From assembly GCF_000716545.1 (NCBI RefSeq), contig NZ_JNWZ01000009.1, forward strand, positions 42,436-106,435: a stretch of DNA of 64,000 nt. Direction: 5' to 3'. Made by a program: the position numbers and the translations under genes. Numbering within the stretch: position 1 is the first letter of the stretch; every line of letters starts with the position of its first letter. Below, one piece after another: positions 21,655-29,482 of the stretch. The stretch comes from Kitasatospora phosalacinea (lineage in GTDB: Bacteria; Actinomycetota; Actinomycetes; Streptomycetales; Streptomycetaceae). The notes under the pieces were generated by a model that had not been told where the DNA came from, searched no databases, and saw only the letters and a program-made list of their open reading frames with translations.

Positions 21655-22515
21655 GTGTCCGCTCTCGACACCAGCGCCGCTCCCGTCGCCCCGGCGACCC
21701 CCGACGACGTCCCCGGATGGTTCTTCCGCGCGGACCGGGAGGCCTTCGCCCACCTGCTGTCCCGGCAGACCGCCGCCGGGACCACCGGCGACCTGCTCGA
21801 ACTGGGCGCCTACCTGGGCCGCTCGGCGATCCTGCTCGGCGACCACCTGCAGCCCGGCGAGACCTTCACCGTCTGCGACCTGTTCGACCTCGACGCCCCC
21901 GACGACGAGAACTCCGCCGAGATGAGCATGTCGTACCGGGAGACCCTCACCCGGCGCGCCTTCGAAACCAACTACCTGGCCTTCCACCCCGAACTCCCGG
22001 TGATCGTCCAGGCCCCCACCTCGGTGCTCGCCGACGGCCGGATCCCCGCCGACAGCTGCCGCTTCGTCCACGTCGACGCCTCCCACCTCTACGAGCACGT
22101 GGCCGGCGACATCCTGGTCGCCCGCGACGCGCTCGCCAAGAACGGCGTCGTCGCCCTCGACGACTACCGGGCCCCGCACACCCCCGGCGTGGCCGCCGCC
22201 GTCTGGGAGGCTGTCTTCACCCTCGGCCTGCGGCCGGTGCTGCTCACCCCCGAGAAGTTCTACGGCACCTGGGGCGACCCGGACGCCGTCCGCGCCGACC
22301 TGCTCGCCCGCGACTGGCGCGGCGAGGGCTTCCGGCTCGACGAGGAGCACATCGCCGGGCAGGTCTGCCACCGCCTCGCCTGGGACGAGCCCGAGGCCGT
22401 CCGCCGCCCCGCCGGGCAGCGCTCGCTGTCGCGCCGGGTCGCCCTCGACGTCCTGCCGCCGTTCGCCACCCGGGTGGTGCGCCGCGCCCTGCGCTCCGGC
22501 CGCAAGGCCGCCTGA
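21655..22515 (+). CDS. Class I SAM-dependent methyltransferase family protein
   Basis: 286 residues. A Methyltransf_24-type Rossmann domain: DLLELGAYLGRSAILLGDHL (SAM motif I), TFTVCDLFDLDAP, SCRFVHVDASHLYEHVAGDI and NGVVALDDYRAPHTPGVAAA. Family members modify sugars or small secondary metabolites, so a role on the surface polymer made by the neighbouring glycosyltransferases is possible but unproven. The GTG has GGAG 5 nt upstream. The C-terminal 30 residues are strongly basic. A GC-rich 9-bp tandem repeat follows the stop. Confidence 0.85.
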   Translation: MSALDTSAAPVAPATPDDVPGWFFRADREAFAHLLSRQTAAGTTGDLLELGAYLGRSAILLGDHLQPGETFTVCDLFDLDAPDDENSAEMSMSYRETLTRRAFETNYLAFHPELPVIVQAPTSVLADGRIPADSCRFVHVDASHLYEHVAGDILVARDALAKNGVVALDDYRAPHTPGVAAAVWEAVFTLGLRPVLLTPEKFYGTWGDPDAVRADLLARDWRGEGFRLDEEHIAGQVCHRLAWDEPEAVRRPAGQRSLSRRVALDVLPPFATRVVRRALRSGRKAA

Positions 22516-22518
22516 CGC

Positions 22519-22581
22519 ACCGCCCGGACCGCCCGCACCGCCCGGACCGCCCGGACCGCCCGGACCGCCCGGACCGCCCGC
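22519..22581. repeat. 9-bp tandem repeat, 7 copies, in a convergent gap
   Basis: Unit ACCGCCCGG, with G-to-C changes at the last base of units 2 and 7, fills almost the whole gap between the methyltransferase gene and the convergent carboxypeptidase gene. No stem-loop terminator is visible here. Confidence 0.92.
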
Positions 22582-22588
22582 ACCCCGG

Positions 22589-23776
22589 TCAGGAACCCCA
22601 CCGGGCGGCCCGGCGGCGCAGCGCCCGCAGCCGCAGCAGCCCCGCCGCCGCGACCGCCGCGCACAGCCCCACCGCCGACCAGGTCGCCGGCCCCGGCCCG
22701 GCGGCCGCCGCGTGCTCCGCCCGCCCGGCCGCCGGAGCCGGCCCGGCACTCGGCCGGTCCGCCACCGGCCGTGCGACGGGCGCCGCCGAGGCCGGCTGCT
22801 GCTGCGGCGCGCCGGTGTCCTCGGCCAGCACCCCCACCGGGTCGACCCTGCCGGCCACGGCGAAACCCCAGTCCAGCAGCGCCGCCGCCTCGTCGTACAC
22901 CTTCGGACTGCTCTCCGGGTGCATCACCGTCACCAGCAGCGTCCGCCCGTCGCGCTCGGCCGCGCCGGTGTAGGTGGCGCCCGCGTTGGTGGTGTAGCCG
23001 TTCTTCACCCCGATCAGGCCCGGGTACTTGCCCAGCAGCCGGTCGGTGTTGGCGATCCCGAAACTGCCGCGCTGCCCGGTCTTCTTGTCCACCGCGCCCG
23101 GGAACTGCGCCCAGCGGGTCGCGCAGTACGCCCGGAAGTCCGGGTTCCGCAGGCCCGCCCGGGCGAACAGGGTCAGGTCGTACGCCGAGGTGACCTGCCC
23201 GTCCATGTCGTAGCCGTCCGGGGTGACCACGTGGGTGTCCCTGGCCTGCAACTGCTCCGCCCTGGCCTGCATGTCGGCCACCGTCTTCGCCACGCCGCCG
23301 TTCATGTTCGCCAGCACGTGCACCGCGTCGTTGCCCGAGGACAGGAACACCCCGCGCCACAGGTCCTCGACCTTGTAGTCCAGGTCCTCCTTGATGCCGA
23401 CCAGGCTGCTGCCCGCCCCCATCCCCTGCAGCTCCGACCAGGCCACCCGGTGCACGTCGGAGGCGTTGAAGCGGGGCAGCACGGTGTCCGCGAACAGCAT
23501 CTTCAGGGTCGACGCGGGCGGCAGCTGCGCGTGCGCGTTGAACGAGGCCAGCACCTGCCCGCTGCCCGCGTCCGCCACCAGCCAGGACTTCCCGGTCAGC
23601 TCCTTCGGCAGCGCCGGAGCCCCCGCCGCCACCTGCACCCCCGCCGCGCCCAGCCGCTCCCCGCCCACCACCCCGGGCGGCGGCGCGTCCCCCGCAACGG
23701 CGGCCGCCGGCAGGGCGGGGACCAACAGCAGGGCGGCAGCGGACGAACCGTGGAGAATCCGGCGGATTATCAGCAT
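22589..23776 (-). CDS. D-alanyl-D-alanine carboxypeptidase (secreted, membrane-anchored)
   Basis: 395 residues. A serine D,D-carboxypeptidase (peptidase S11, DacA type) trimming peptidoglycan stem peptides outside the cell. An N-terminal signal segment (MLIIRRILHGSSAAALLLVP) is followed by the catalytic domain with SxxK in PASTLKM, SxN in SSGNDAV and KTG replaced by KNG in VKNGYTTNAGATY. A Pro/Ala-rich linker and a C-terminal membrane helix (WSAVGLCAAVAAAGLLRLRA) with a basic tail complete it. The start at 23776 is chosen because it begins the signal peptide; the frame stays open upstream to 23875. Confidence 0.93.
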   Translation of the reverse strand: MLIIRRILHGSSAAALLLVPALPAAAVAGDAPPPGVVGGERLGAAGVQVAAGAPALPKELTGKSWLVADAGSGQVLASFNAHAQLPPASTLKMLFADTVLPRFNASDVHRVAWSELQGMGAGSSLVGIKEDLDYKVEDLWRGVFLSSGNDAVHVLANMNGGVAKTVADMQARAEQLQARDTHVVTPDGYDMDGQVTSAYDLTLFARAGLRNPDFRAYCATRWAQFPGAVDKKTGQRGSFGIANTDRLLGKYPGLIGVKNGYTTNAGATYTGAAERDGRTLLVTVMHPESSPKVYDEAAALLDWGFAVAGRVDPVGVLAEDTGAPQQQPASAAPVARPVADRPSAGPAPAAGRAEHAAAAGPGPATWSAVGLCAAVAAAGLLRLRALRRRAARWGS

Positions 23777-23914
23777 TCCGGGAAAGTAACCCGCTCCCGC
23801 CCCGCTACCGGCGGACACCACCGGCCGACGCCACGAACGAGTACCGCCCGCTGCTCCGATCGGCGGGCCCCGCATACTGGACGGGCACCCCGCCTGCCGC
23901 TAAGGACCCCCGCC

Positions 23915-24193
23915 ATGAAGCTCAGCCGCCCGGTCTCCTGGTTCCTCACCGCCTTCGGCGTCTGGTCGGTCTTCATCTGGACCACCTTCGTCAAGAACCT
24001 CTGGAAGGACTCCGGCGGCCAGGCCTTCGTGAACGGCGACCACTCCCAGCCCACCGCCTTCTTCTGGGTGCACCTGCTGCTCGCCGTCGCCTCCCTGCTG
24101 CTCGGCCTCGCCATCGGCTGGATCGGCGTCCGCGGCCTGCGCGCCCTGCGCCGCGCGGCGGCGCCCGCCGCCGGGGGACGGCCCGCCGAGTAG
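23915..24193 (+). CDS. SCO4848-family small membrane protein
   Basis: 92 residues with two membrane segments (VSWFLTAFGVWSVFIWTTFV and FFWVHLLLAVASLLLGLAIG), a conserved FVKNLWKDSG loop and an Ala/Arg tail. It matches what I remember of the SCO4848 family, which also lies next to a D,D-carboxypeptidase gene in Streptomyces. Function unknown. AGGA precedes the ATG, and CATACT at 23875-23880 is a possible -10. Confidence 0.88.
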   Translation: MKLSRPVSWFLTAFGVWSVFIWTTFVKNLWKDSGGQAFVNGDHSQPTAFFWVHLLLAVASLLLGLAIGWIGVRGLRALRRAAAPAAGGRPAE

Positions 24194-24329
24194 CGCCGCC
24201 GGCTCCGCGCCCGATCGGGGCCGATTCGCTCGCCCCCGCCGGGAGGGTGCCGCCATGGTCCGCGGCGACCGGACGTGGTGCTCGCCGTCGTCCTGCCCCG
24301 CCCGCTGGACCGGCCGCCCGGCCGTTGAC

Positions 24330-24345
24330 GCGTGCATATGCACGC
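24330..24345. promoter_or_regulatory. 16-bp palindrome overlapping a -35-like box
   Basis: GCGTGCATATGCACGC is a perfect palindrome. TTGACG (24325-24330) touches its left edge, so a protein bound here would cover a promoter for the membrane-protein gene that starts 66 bp downstream. No known regulator is assigned. Confidence 0.55.
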
Positions 24346-24410
24346 CCTCTTCAAGTGGCCGAATACTGCTGCTAGCCTGCCCCGCACCAACTGTGGGGGA
24401 GGGCTTCGCC

Positions 24411-25754
24411 GTGAGCACCAGTACCACCCTCGAGGAGGCCCGCCCGGAGTGGGCGCGGCGGCAGGAGCGGGCGCGACGGCACCGGCGGGCCAAGTCCCGG
24501 CTGCGGTTGCCGTTCGCGGTGGCGGCGGCCTGCTGGGCGGTGCTGCTGCTGTGGTGGGCGGCGGTGTACCCGGCGTACACCGGGACGGTGCCCGAGGGGT
24601 CGGCGCCGCTGTACGCGGCGGCCGTGCGAGCCGTGCACGCCGGGCCAGCGACGCTGCTGCAGACCGCGGCCGCCGCCTTCGCGCTCGGGTACCTGGTGGC
24701 CGCGCTCGCCCGGTTCGGGGTGCGCGGACGCCACAGCGGGCCGGTCGCCCTCGCGCTGGCCGCGCTCCCGCCGACCGCGACCCTGGTGGTCTCGGCCGCC
24801 CCCGAGGCGGTCGCCACCGTCGCCGCGCTGCTGCTCACCGGGGCGGGGCTGCGGCTGCTGGCCCGGCGGGCCGAGGGCGGCCTGCAACTCGGCGGGCCCG
24901 CCCAACGGCTGGACCTGGCCGTGCTGTTCTCGGCCGTCTGCGCCCTCGCGCTGACCGGCACCCGGGGTGCCGGGACCGCGCTGGTCGCGGTCGCGGTGCT
25001 GCTGGCGGCCCTGCCCGGGGCGCGGGTGCGCCTGCTGCTGCTGGCCCCGCTCGCGCTGGCGGTGCCGATCGCGCTCGGCCTGCTGGGCCACCCCGCCGAC
25101 CTCGGCGGCGACCTGCACACCCTGCGGGCCGCCGACCTGGCCCTGGCCCAGCACCGCGCCCCCGCCCCGCTCGACCCCGCCCTGGCCGCCGTCGCCCCGC
25201 CCGGGGCCTGGGACGCGGCGGGCGCCGACTGCTCCGCGAGCGCCGCCCTCACCGACCGGTGGGACGCCGCCGCGGCCCACCGTGCCGAGGCCGAACTCGC
25301 CGCCGCCTGGCGCCGGTTGCTGCGCGACCACCCCGACCGGGTACTGGACGCCCGGCTCTGCCGGGGACGGCTCGCCTGGGGCGTCCGGGCGGGCGCCAGC
25401 GGCCCGCACGCCGCCACCGGGGTGCCCGGCCCGGTGGCCGGCTCCCGCGGCCTGTGGCACCCGCTGCACGCCGCCGCGACCTGGAGCGGCACCCTGCTGC
25501 GCGCCCCGCAACTGGACTGGCTGCTGTGGCGCGGCGCCCTCTGGGCCTACCTGGGCCTGGCCGCCGCCGCGCTGCACGCCTGGCGGCACCGGCTGCGCGC
25601 CCTCGTCCCGGTGGCCGGCGCGGCCGTCCTCGGCACCCAGCTGGCGCTCACCGCCTCCGCCGCCGACCAGGACTACCGCGCCATGGCCGCCGCCCTGTTC
25701 CTCGGCCCGCTGCTGCTCACCCTGGCCACCGTCCGCACCCGTCGCGCCGCCTGA
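24411..25754 (+). CDS. Polytopic membrane protein of unknown function
   Basis: 447 residues. A basic cytoplasmic N-terminus (ARRQERARRHRRAKSRLRL) is followed by about eight hydrophobic segments in two groups: residues about 35-60, 85-105, 120-145, 165-235, and then 370-440. Between them lies a soluble region (about 240-360) with Cys in AGADCSASAAL and ARLCRGRLAW. The layout, an extracytoplasmic domain between membrane blocks, resembles GT-C-like integral membrane proteins, but I see no decisive motif. GTG 24411 has AGGG 8 nt upstream. Confidence 0.82.
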   Translation: MSTSTTLEEARPEWARRQERARRHRRAKSRLRLPFAVAAACWAVLLLWWAAVYPAYTGTVPEGSAPLYAAAVRAVHAGPATLLQTAAAAFALGYLVAALARFGVRGRHSGPVALALAALPPTATLVVSAAPEAVATVAALLLTGAGLRLLARRAEGGLQLGGPAQRLDLAVLFSAVCALALTGTRGAGTALVAVAVLLAALPGARVRLLLLAPLALAVPIALGLLGHPADLGGDLHTLRAADLALAQHRAPAPLDPALAAVAPPGAWDAAGADCSASAALTDRWDAAAAHRAEAELAAAWRRLLRDHPDRVLDARLCRGRLAWGVRAGASGPHAATGVPGPVAGSRGLWHPLHAAATWSGTLLRAPQLDWLLWRGALWAYLGLAAAALHAWRHRLRALVPVAGAAVLGTQLALTASAADQDYRAMAAALFLGPLLLTLATVRTRRAA

Positions 25755-25773
25755 CGCACCGTCCGGTACGACG

Positions 25774-25811
25774 CCGCAGGGCCCGCCCGGAACTCCGGAC
25801 GGGCCCTGCGG
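25774..25811. terminator. Bidirectional terminator, membrane protein / sdhB
   Basis: 12-bp stem CCGCAGGGCCCG / CGGGCCCTGCGG extended by CCGG/CCGG after one mismatch, 12 bp from the sdhB stop. Confidence 0.85.
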
Positions 25812-25822
25812 AACAGGTCGGA

Positions 25823-26596
25823 CTAGAAGCGACGCGTGACGAGCGCGCGCTTCACCTCCTGGATCGCCTTGGTGACCTCGATGCCGCGCGGGCAGGCCTC
25901 CGAGCAGTTGAAGGTGGTGCGGCAACGCCACACGCCCTCACGGTCGTTGAGGATCTCCAGGCGCTGCTCGCCGCCCTCGTCGCGCGAGTCGAAGATGAAG
26001 CGGTGCGCGTTGACGATCGCCGCCGGGCCGAAGTACTGGCCGTCGTTCCAGAACACCGGGCACGAGGAGGTGCACGCGGCGCACAGGATGCACTTGGTGG
26101 TGTCGTCGAAGCGCTCGCGGTCGGCCTGCGACTGCAGCCGCTCGCGGGTCGGCTCGTTCCCGTTGGTGATCAGGAACGGCATGACGTCCTTGTACGCCTG
26201 GAAGAACGGGTCCATGTCCACGATCAGGTCCTTGAGGACCGCCAGGCCCTTGATGGCCTCGATCGTGATCGGCTTCTCCGGGTTGACGTCCTTGACCAGG
26301 GTCTTGCACGCCAGCCGGTTGCGCCCGTTGATCCGCATGGCGTCCGAACCGCAGATGCCGTGCGCGCAGGAGCGGCGGTACGTGAGCGTGCCGTCCTGCT
26401 CCCACTTGATCTTGTTGAGCGCGTCCAGGACGCGCTCCTTCGGGTCCATCAGGAGCTGGTAGTCCACCCACACCGGGTCCGGGTGCTCCTCCGGGTTGAA
26501 CCGGCGGATCCGGAAGGTGACGTTGATCAGCTGGACGCTGCCCGACTCGGCCGCGTCAAGCGCGGCCGAGTGCGTCTCGACGGTCGGAGTGGACAT
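25823..26596 (-). CDS. sdhB: Succinate dehydrogenase iron-sulfur subunit
   Basis: 257 residues. Carries electrons from the flavoprotein SdhA to quinone. The N-terminal ferredoxin-like domain holds the [2Fe-2S] ligands in RRSCAHGICGSDAM and NRLACKT. The C-terminal domain has CILCAACTSSCP and CSEACPRGIEV for the [4Fe-4S] and [3Fe-4S] clusters. Last gene of sdhCDAB; its ATG overlaps the sdhA stop (TGATG). Confidence 0.98.
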   Translation of the reverse strand: MSTPTVETHSAALDAAESGSVQLINVTFRIRRFNPEEHPDPVWVDYQLLMDPKERVLDALNKIKWEQDGTLTYRRSCAHGICGSDAMRINGRNRLACKTLVKDVNPEKPITIEAIKGLAVLKDLIVDMDPFFQAYKDVMPFLITNGNEPTRERLQSQADRERFDDTTKCILCAACTSSCPVFWNDGQYFGPAAIVNAHRFIFDSRDEGGEQRLEILNDREGVWRCRTTFNCSEACPRGIEVTKAIQEVKRALVTRRF

Positions 26597-28338
26597 CAGT
26601 ACTTACGCTCCATCGGCTGGTAGCGGGTCTGCACGACCGGCTTGTAGTCGAGGCGGATGGAGGTGGTGCCGTCCTCGGCCACCTCGCGGTACGCCATGGT
26701 GTGCTGCATGAACTTCACGTCGTCACGGGTCGGGAAGTCCTCGCGGTAGTGACCGCCGCGGGACTCCTCGCGGGCCAGCGCGGAGACGACCAGCACCTCG
26801 GCCAGGTCGAGCAGGTTGCCCAGCTCGACGGCCTCCAGCAGGTCGGTGTTGTAGCGCGAGCCCTTGTCCGCGATCGAGACGTTCTTGAAGCGCTCCTTGA
26901 GCGCCGCCACGTCCTCGACCGCCTGCTGCAGGGTCTTGCCGGTGCGGTAGACGGACACGTTGGTGTCCATCGACTCCTGCAGCTCCTGGCGGATCTTGGC
27001 GACCGACTCGGTGCCGGTGGACTCCCGCAGGCCGCTCACCAGCGACTCGACCAGCGCGCCCGGGTCGTCCGGCAGCGGGACGAAGTCGTGCTTCTCCGCG
27101 TACTCGGCGGCCGCGATGCCCGCCCGGCGGCCGAACACGTTGATGTCCAGCAGCGAGTTGGTGCCCAGCCGGTTGGCGCCGTGCACCGACACGCACGCGA
27201 CCTCGCCCGCGGCGTACAGGCCCGGGACGACCTCGGTGTTGTTCTTCAGGACCTCACCCTCGACGTTGGTCGGGATGCCGCCCATCGCGTAGTGCGCGGT
27301 GGGCTGGATCGGGATCGGGTCCGTGTAGGGCTCGATGCCGAGGTAGGTGCGCGCGAACTCGGTGATGTCCGGCAGCTTGGCGTCCAGTTGCTCCGGCGGC
27401 AGGTGGGTCAGGTCCAGGTAGACGTGGTCGCCGTCGGGGCCGCAGCCGCGGCCGGCCCGGATCTCCGAGTAGATCGCGCGGGAGCACACGTCACGGGACG
27501 CCAGGTCCTTCATGACGGGGGCGTAGCGCTCCATGAAGCGCTCGCCGTCCTTGTTGCGCAGGATGCCGCCCTCGCCGCGGGCGCCCTCGGTGAGCAGGAT
27601 GCCCATCCGCCAGATGCCCGTCGGGTGGAACTGGAAGAACTCCATGTCCTCCAGCGGCAGGCCCCGGCGCAGCGCCACGGCCTGGCCGTCGCCGGTCAGG
27701 GTGTGCGCGTTCGAGGTGACCTTGAACATCTTGCCGGTGCCGCCGGAGGCGAACACCACGGCCTTGGCCTGGAAGACGTGGATCTCGCCGGTGGCCAGCT
27801 CGTAGGCCACCACGCCGGCGGTGCGGCCCTCGTTGATCAGCAGGTCGAGGACGTAGAACTCGTTGAAGAACTCGACGCCGTGCTTGACGCAGTTCTGGAA
27901 CAGCGTCTGCAGGATCATGTGGCCGGTGCGGTCCGCGGCGTAGCAGGACCGGCGCACCGGGGCCTCGCCGTGGTTGCGGGAGTGGCCGCCGAAGCGGCGC
28001 TGGTCGATCCGGCCCTGGTCGGTCCGGGAGAAGGGGAGACCCATCTTCTCCAGGTCGAGGACCGCGTCGATGGCCTCCTTGCACATGATCTCGGCGGCGT
28101 CCTGGTCGACCAGGTAGTCACCGCCCTTGACCGTGTCGAAGGTGTGCCACTCCCAGTTGTCCTCCTCGACGTTGGCGAGCGCGGCGCACATGCCGCCCTG
28201 CGCCGCGCCGGTGTGGGACCGGGTCGGGTAGAGCTTGGTCAGGACGGCGGTGCGGCTGCGCTGCGTCGACTCGATGGCCGCGCGCATGCCGGCGCCGCCG
28301 GCGCCGACGATGACGGTGTCGTACTGGTGAATCTGCAT
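26596..28338 (-). CDS. sdhA: Succinate dehydrogenase flavoprotein subunit
   Basis: 580 residues. Oxidises succinate to fumarate with covalent FAD in the TCA cycle and respiratory complex II. Features: the FAD-binding start DTVIVGAGGAGMRAAIEST, the FAD-linking His in RSHTGAAQGGMCAAL, QFHPTGIWRMGILLTEGARG near the active site, AHYAMGGIPTNVEGEVL, and the C-terminal Arg-rich helical domain REESRGGHYREDFPTRDD. It lies between sdhD and sdhB with minimal spacing. Confidence 0.98.
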   Translation of the reverse strand: MQIHQYDTVIVGAGGAGMRAAIESTQRSRTAVLTKLYPTRSHTGAAQGGMCAALANVEEDNWEWHTFDTVKGGDYLVDQDAAEIMCKEAIDAVLDLEKMGLPFSRTDQGRIDQRRFGGHSRNHGEAPVRRSCYAADRTGHMILQTLFQNCVKHGVEFFNEFYVLDLLINEGRTAGVVAYELATGEIHVFQAKAVVFASGGTGKMFKVTSNAHTLTGDGQAVALRRGLPLEDMEFFQFHPTGIWRMGILLTEGARGEGGILRNKDGERFMERYAPVMKDLASRDVCSRAIYSEIRAGRGCGPDGDHVYLDLTHLPPEQLDAKLPDITEFARTYLGIEPYTDPIPIQPTAHYAMGGIPTNVEGEVLKNNTEVVPGLYAAGEVACVSVHGANRLGTNSLLDINVFGRRAGIAAAEYAEKHDFVPLPDDPGALVESLVSGLRESTGTESVAKIRQELQESMDTNVSVYRTGKTLQQAVEDVAALKERFKNVSIADKGSRYNTDLLEAVELGNLLDLAEVLVVSALAREESRGGHYREDFPTRDDVKFMQHTMAYREVAEDGTTSIRLDYKPVVQTRYQPMERKY

Positions 28339-28365
28339 GGGGGTCAGTCGCCTCTGGTGGCTCGT

Positions 28366-28854
28366 CTAGATGTTCGGGTCGAAGGTGAAGATCACCAGGG
28401 TGCCGAGGACGACCGTGAAGACGGTCGCGACACCGAGGAGACCCTTGAGCCACAGGCGGGTGGCGTCCTTCTCCGCGTAGTCGTTGATGACGGTGCGCAT
28501 GCCGTTGGAGCCGTGCAGCATCGCCAGCCACAGCATCAGCAGGTCCCAGACCTGCCAGAACGGGGAGGCCCAGCGGCCCGCCACGAAGGCGAAGCTGACC
28601 CGGGAGACGCCGCCGTCCAGCATCAGGTTGATCAACAGGTGGCCGAGGACCAGCACCACCAGGACGACACCCGACAGCCGCATGAACAGCCAGGCGAGCA
28701 TCTCGAAGTTGGTGCGGGTGCGGCGCGGGGTCTTCCGGGTGCGGGTCCGGGCGGGCTCCACCACGAAGGCGTCCGCCGGGTTGCCGGTGCCCAGTCCCTT
28801 GCCCGTGTGGGCGTGGACCGAGGTAACCACCAGGTCGTTGGTCTCAGTGGACAC
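28366..28854 (-). CDS. sdhD: Succinate dehydrogenase membrane anchor subunit
   Basis: 162 residues. A hydrophilic N-terminus of about 55 residues is followed by three membrane segments (LFMRLSGVVLVVLVLGHLLI, VWDLLMLWLAMLHGSNGMRT, GLLGVATVFTVVLGTLVIFTF). The His in the first (LGHLL) and the LHGSNGMRTVINDY motif match heme/quinone-site patterns of SdhD. GTG 28854 is 5 bp after the sdhC stop. It anchors SdhAB to the membrane together with SdhC. Confidence 0.94.
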   Translation of the reverse strand: MSTETNDLVVTSVHAHTGKGLGTGNPADAFVVEPARTRTRKTPRRTRTNFEMLAWLFMRLSGVVLVVLVLGHLLINLMLDGGVSRVSFAFVAGRWASPFWQVWDLLMLWLAMLHGSNGMRTVINDYAEKDATRLWLKGLLGVATVFTVVLGTLVIFTFDPNI

Positions 28855-28859
28855 GCGGA

Positions 28860-29240
28860 TCAGCCCCCGAACCAGGTGCGAAGAGTGTGCTGGAGGACGG
28901 GGTAGAAGGCGCCGGCCATCAGGACGACCCAGACGCCCACGACGGTCCACAGCATCTGCTTCTGGTACCTCGGGCCCTTGGCCCAGAAGTCCACCGCCAC
29001 GACCCGCAGGCCGTTCAGGGCGTGGAACAGGATGGCGGCCACCAGGCCGTACTCCATCAGGTTCACCAGCCAGAACTTGTACGTGGCGATGACCGAGTCG
29101 TACGCCTCGGGCGACACCCGCACCAGGGCGGTGTCCAGGACATGTGCGAACAGGAAGAAGAAGATCAGGACGCCGGTGACTCGGTGAGCCACCCAGCTCC
29201 ACATGCCTTCCCGGCCGCGGTACAGCGTTCCAGCCGGCAC
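28860..29240 (-). CDS. sdhC: Succinate dehydrogenase cytochrome b556 subunit
   Basis: 126 residues, first gene of sdhCDAB. Three membrane helices; WSWVAHRVTGVLIFFFLFAHV holds the heme-ligand region (H in FAHVLDT) and the Ser/Arg quinone-site pattern, and FHALNGLRVVAVDF is the family signature. GTG start with AGGG 6 nt upstream. The promoter must lie in the 242-bp gap up to the divergent lipoprotein gene. Confidence 0.95.
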   Translation of the reverse strand: MPAGTLYRGREGMWSWVAHRVTGVLIFFFLFAHVLDTALVRVSPEAYDSVIATYKFWLVNLMEYGLVAAILFHALNGLRVVAVDFWAKGPRYQKQMLWTVVGVWVVLMAGAFYPVLQHTLRTWFGG

Positions 29241-29482
29241 GGAAAACCCTCCGGAAGCGGTTCGGGGGCTCGGCCGGCGTCGGTGTCGGTCAGCCCGGCC
29301 GGATACGGTCCACCGGCCGCGAGCATCCTATCGACGCGCCGTCGACAACCGCCGTCGGGGGCCCCTGGTGTGATCAATCAGGCACGCACGGGCTAACCGG
29401 GACGGGAACCGTGACGCAGGGTGACCACTCGACCGCGCTAAGGTGCGCCTCCCGCCACCGCCGCCCCGCAGGGAGAACCGCC

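Noticed and set aside
13205..22515. A biosynthetic gene cluster for a secondary metabolite
   Set aside because: The glycosyltransferases, methyltransferase and polymer-type enzymes lack synthase, transporter or resistance partners; a cell-wall polymer locus is more likely.
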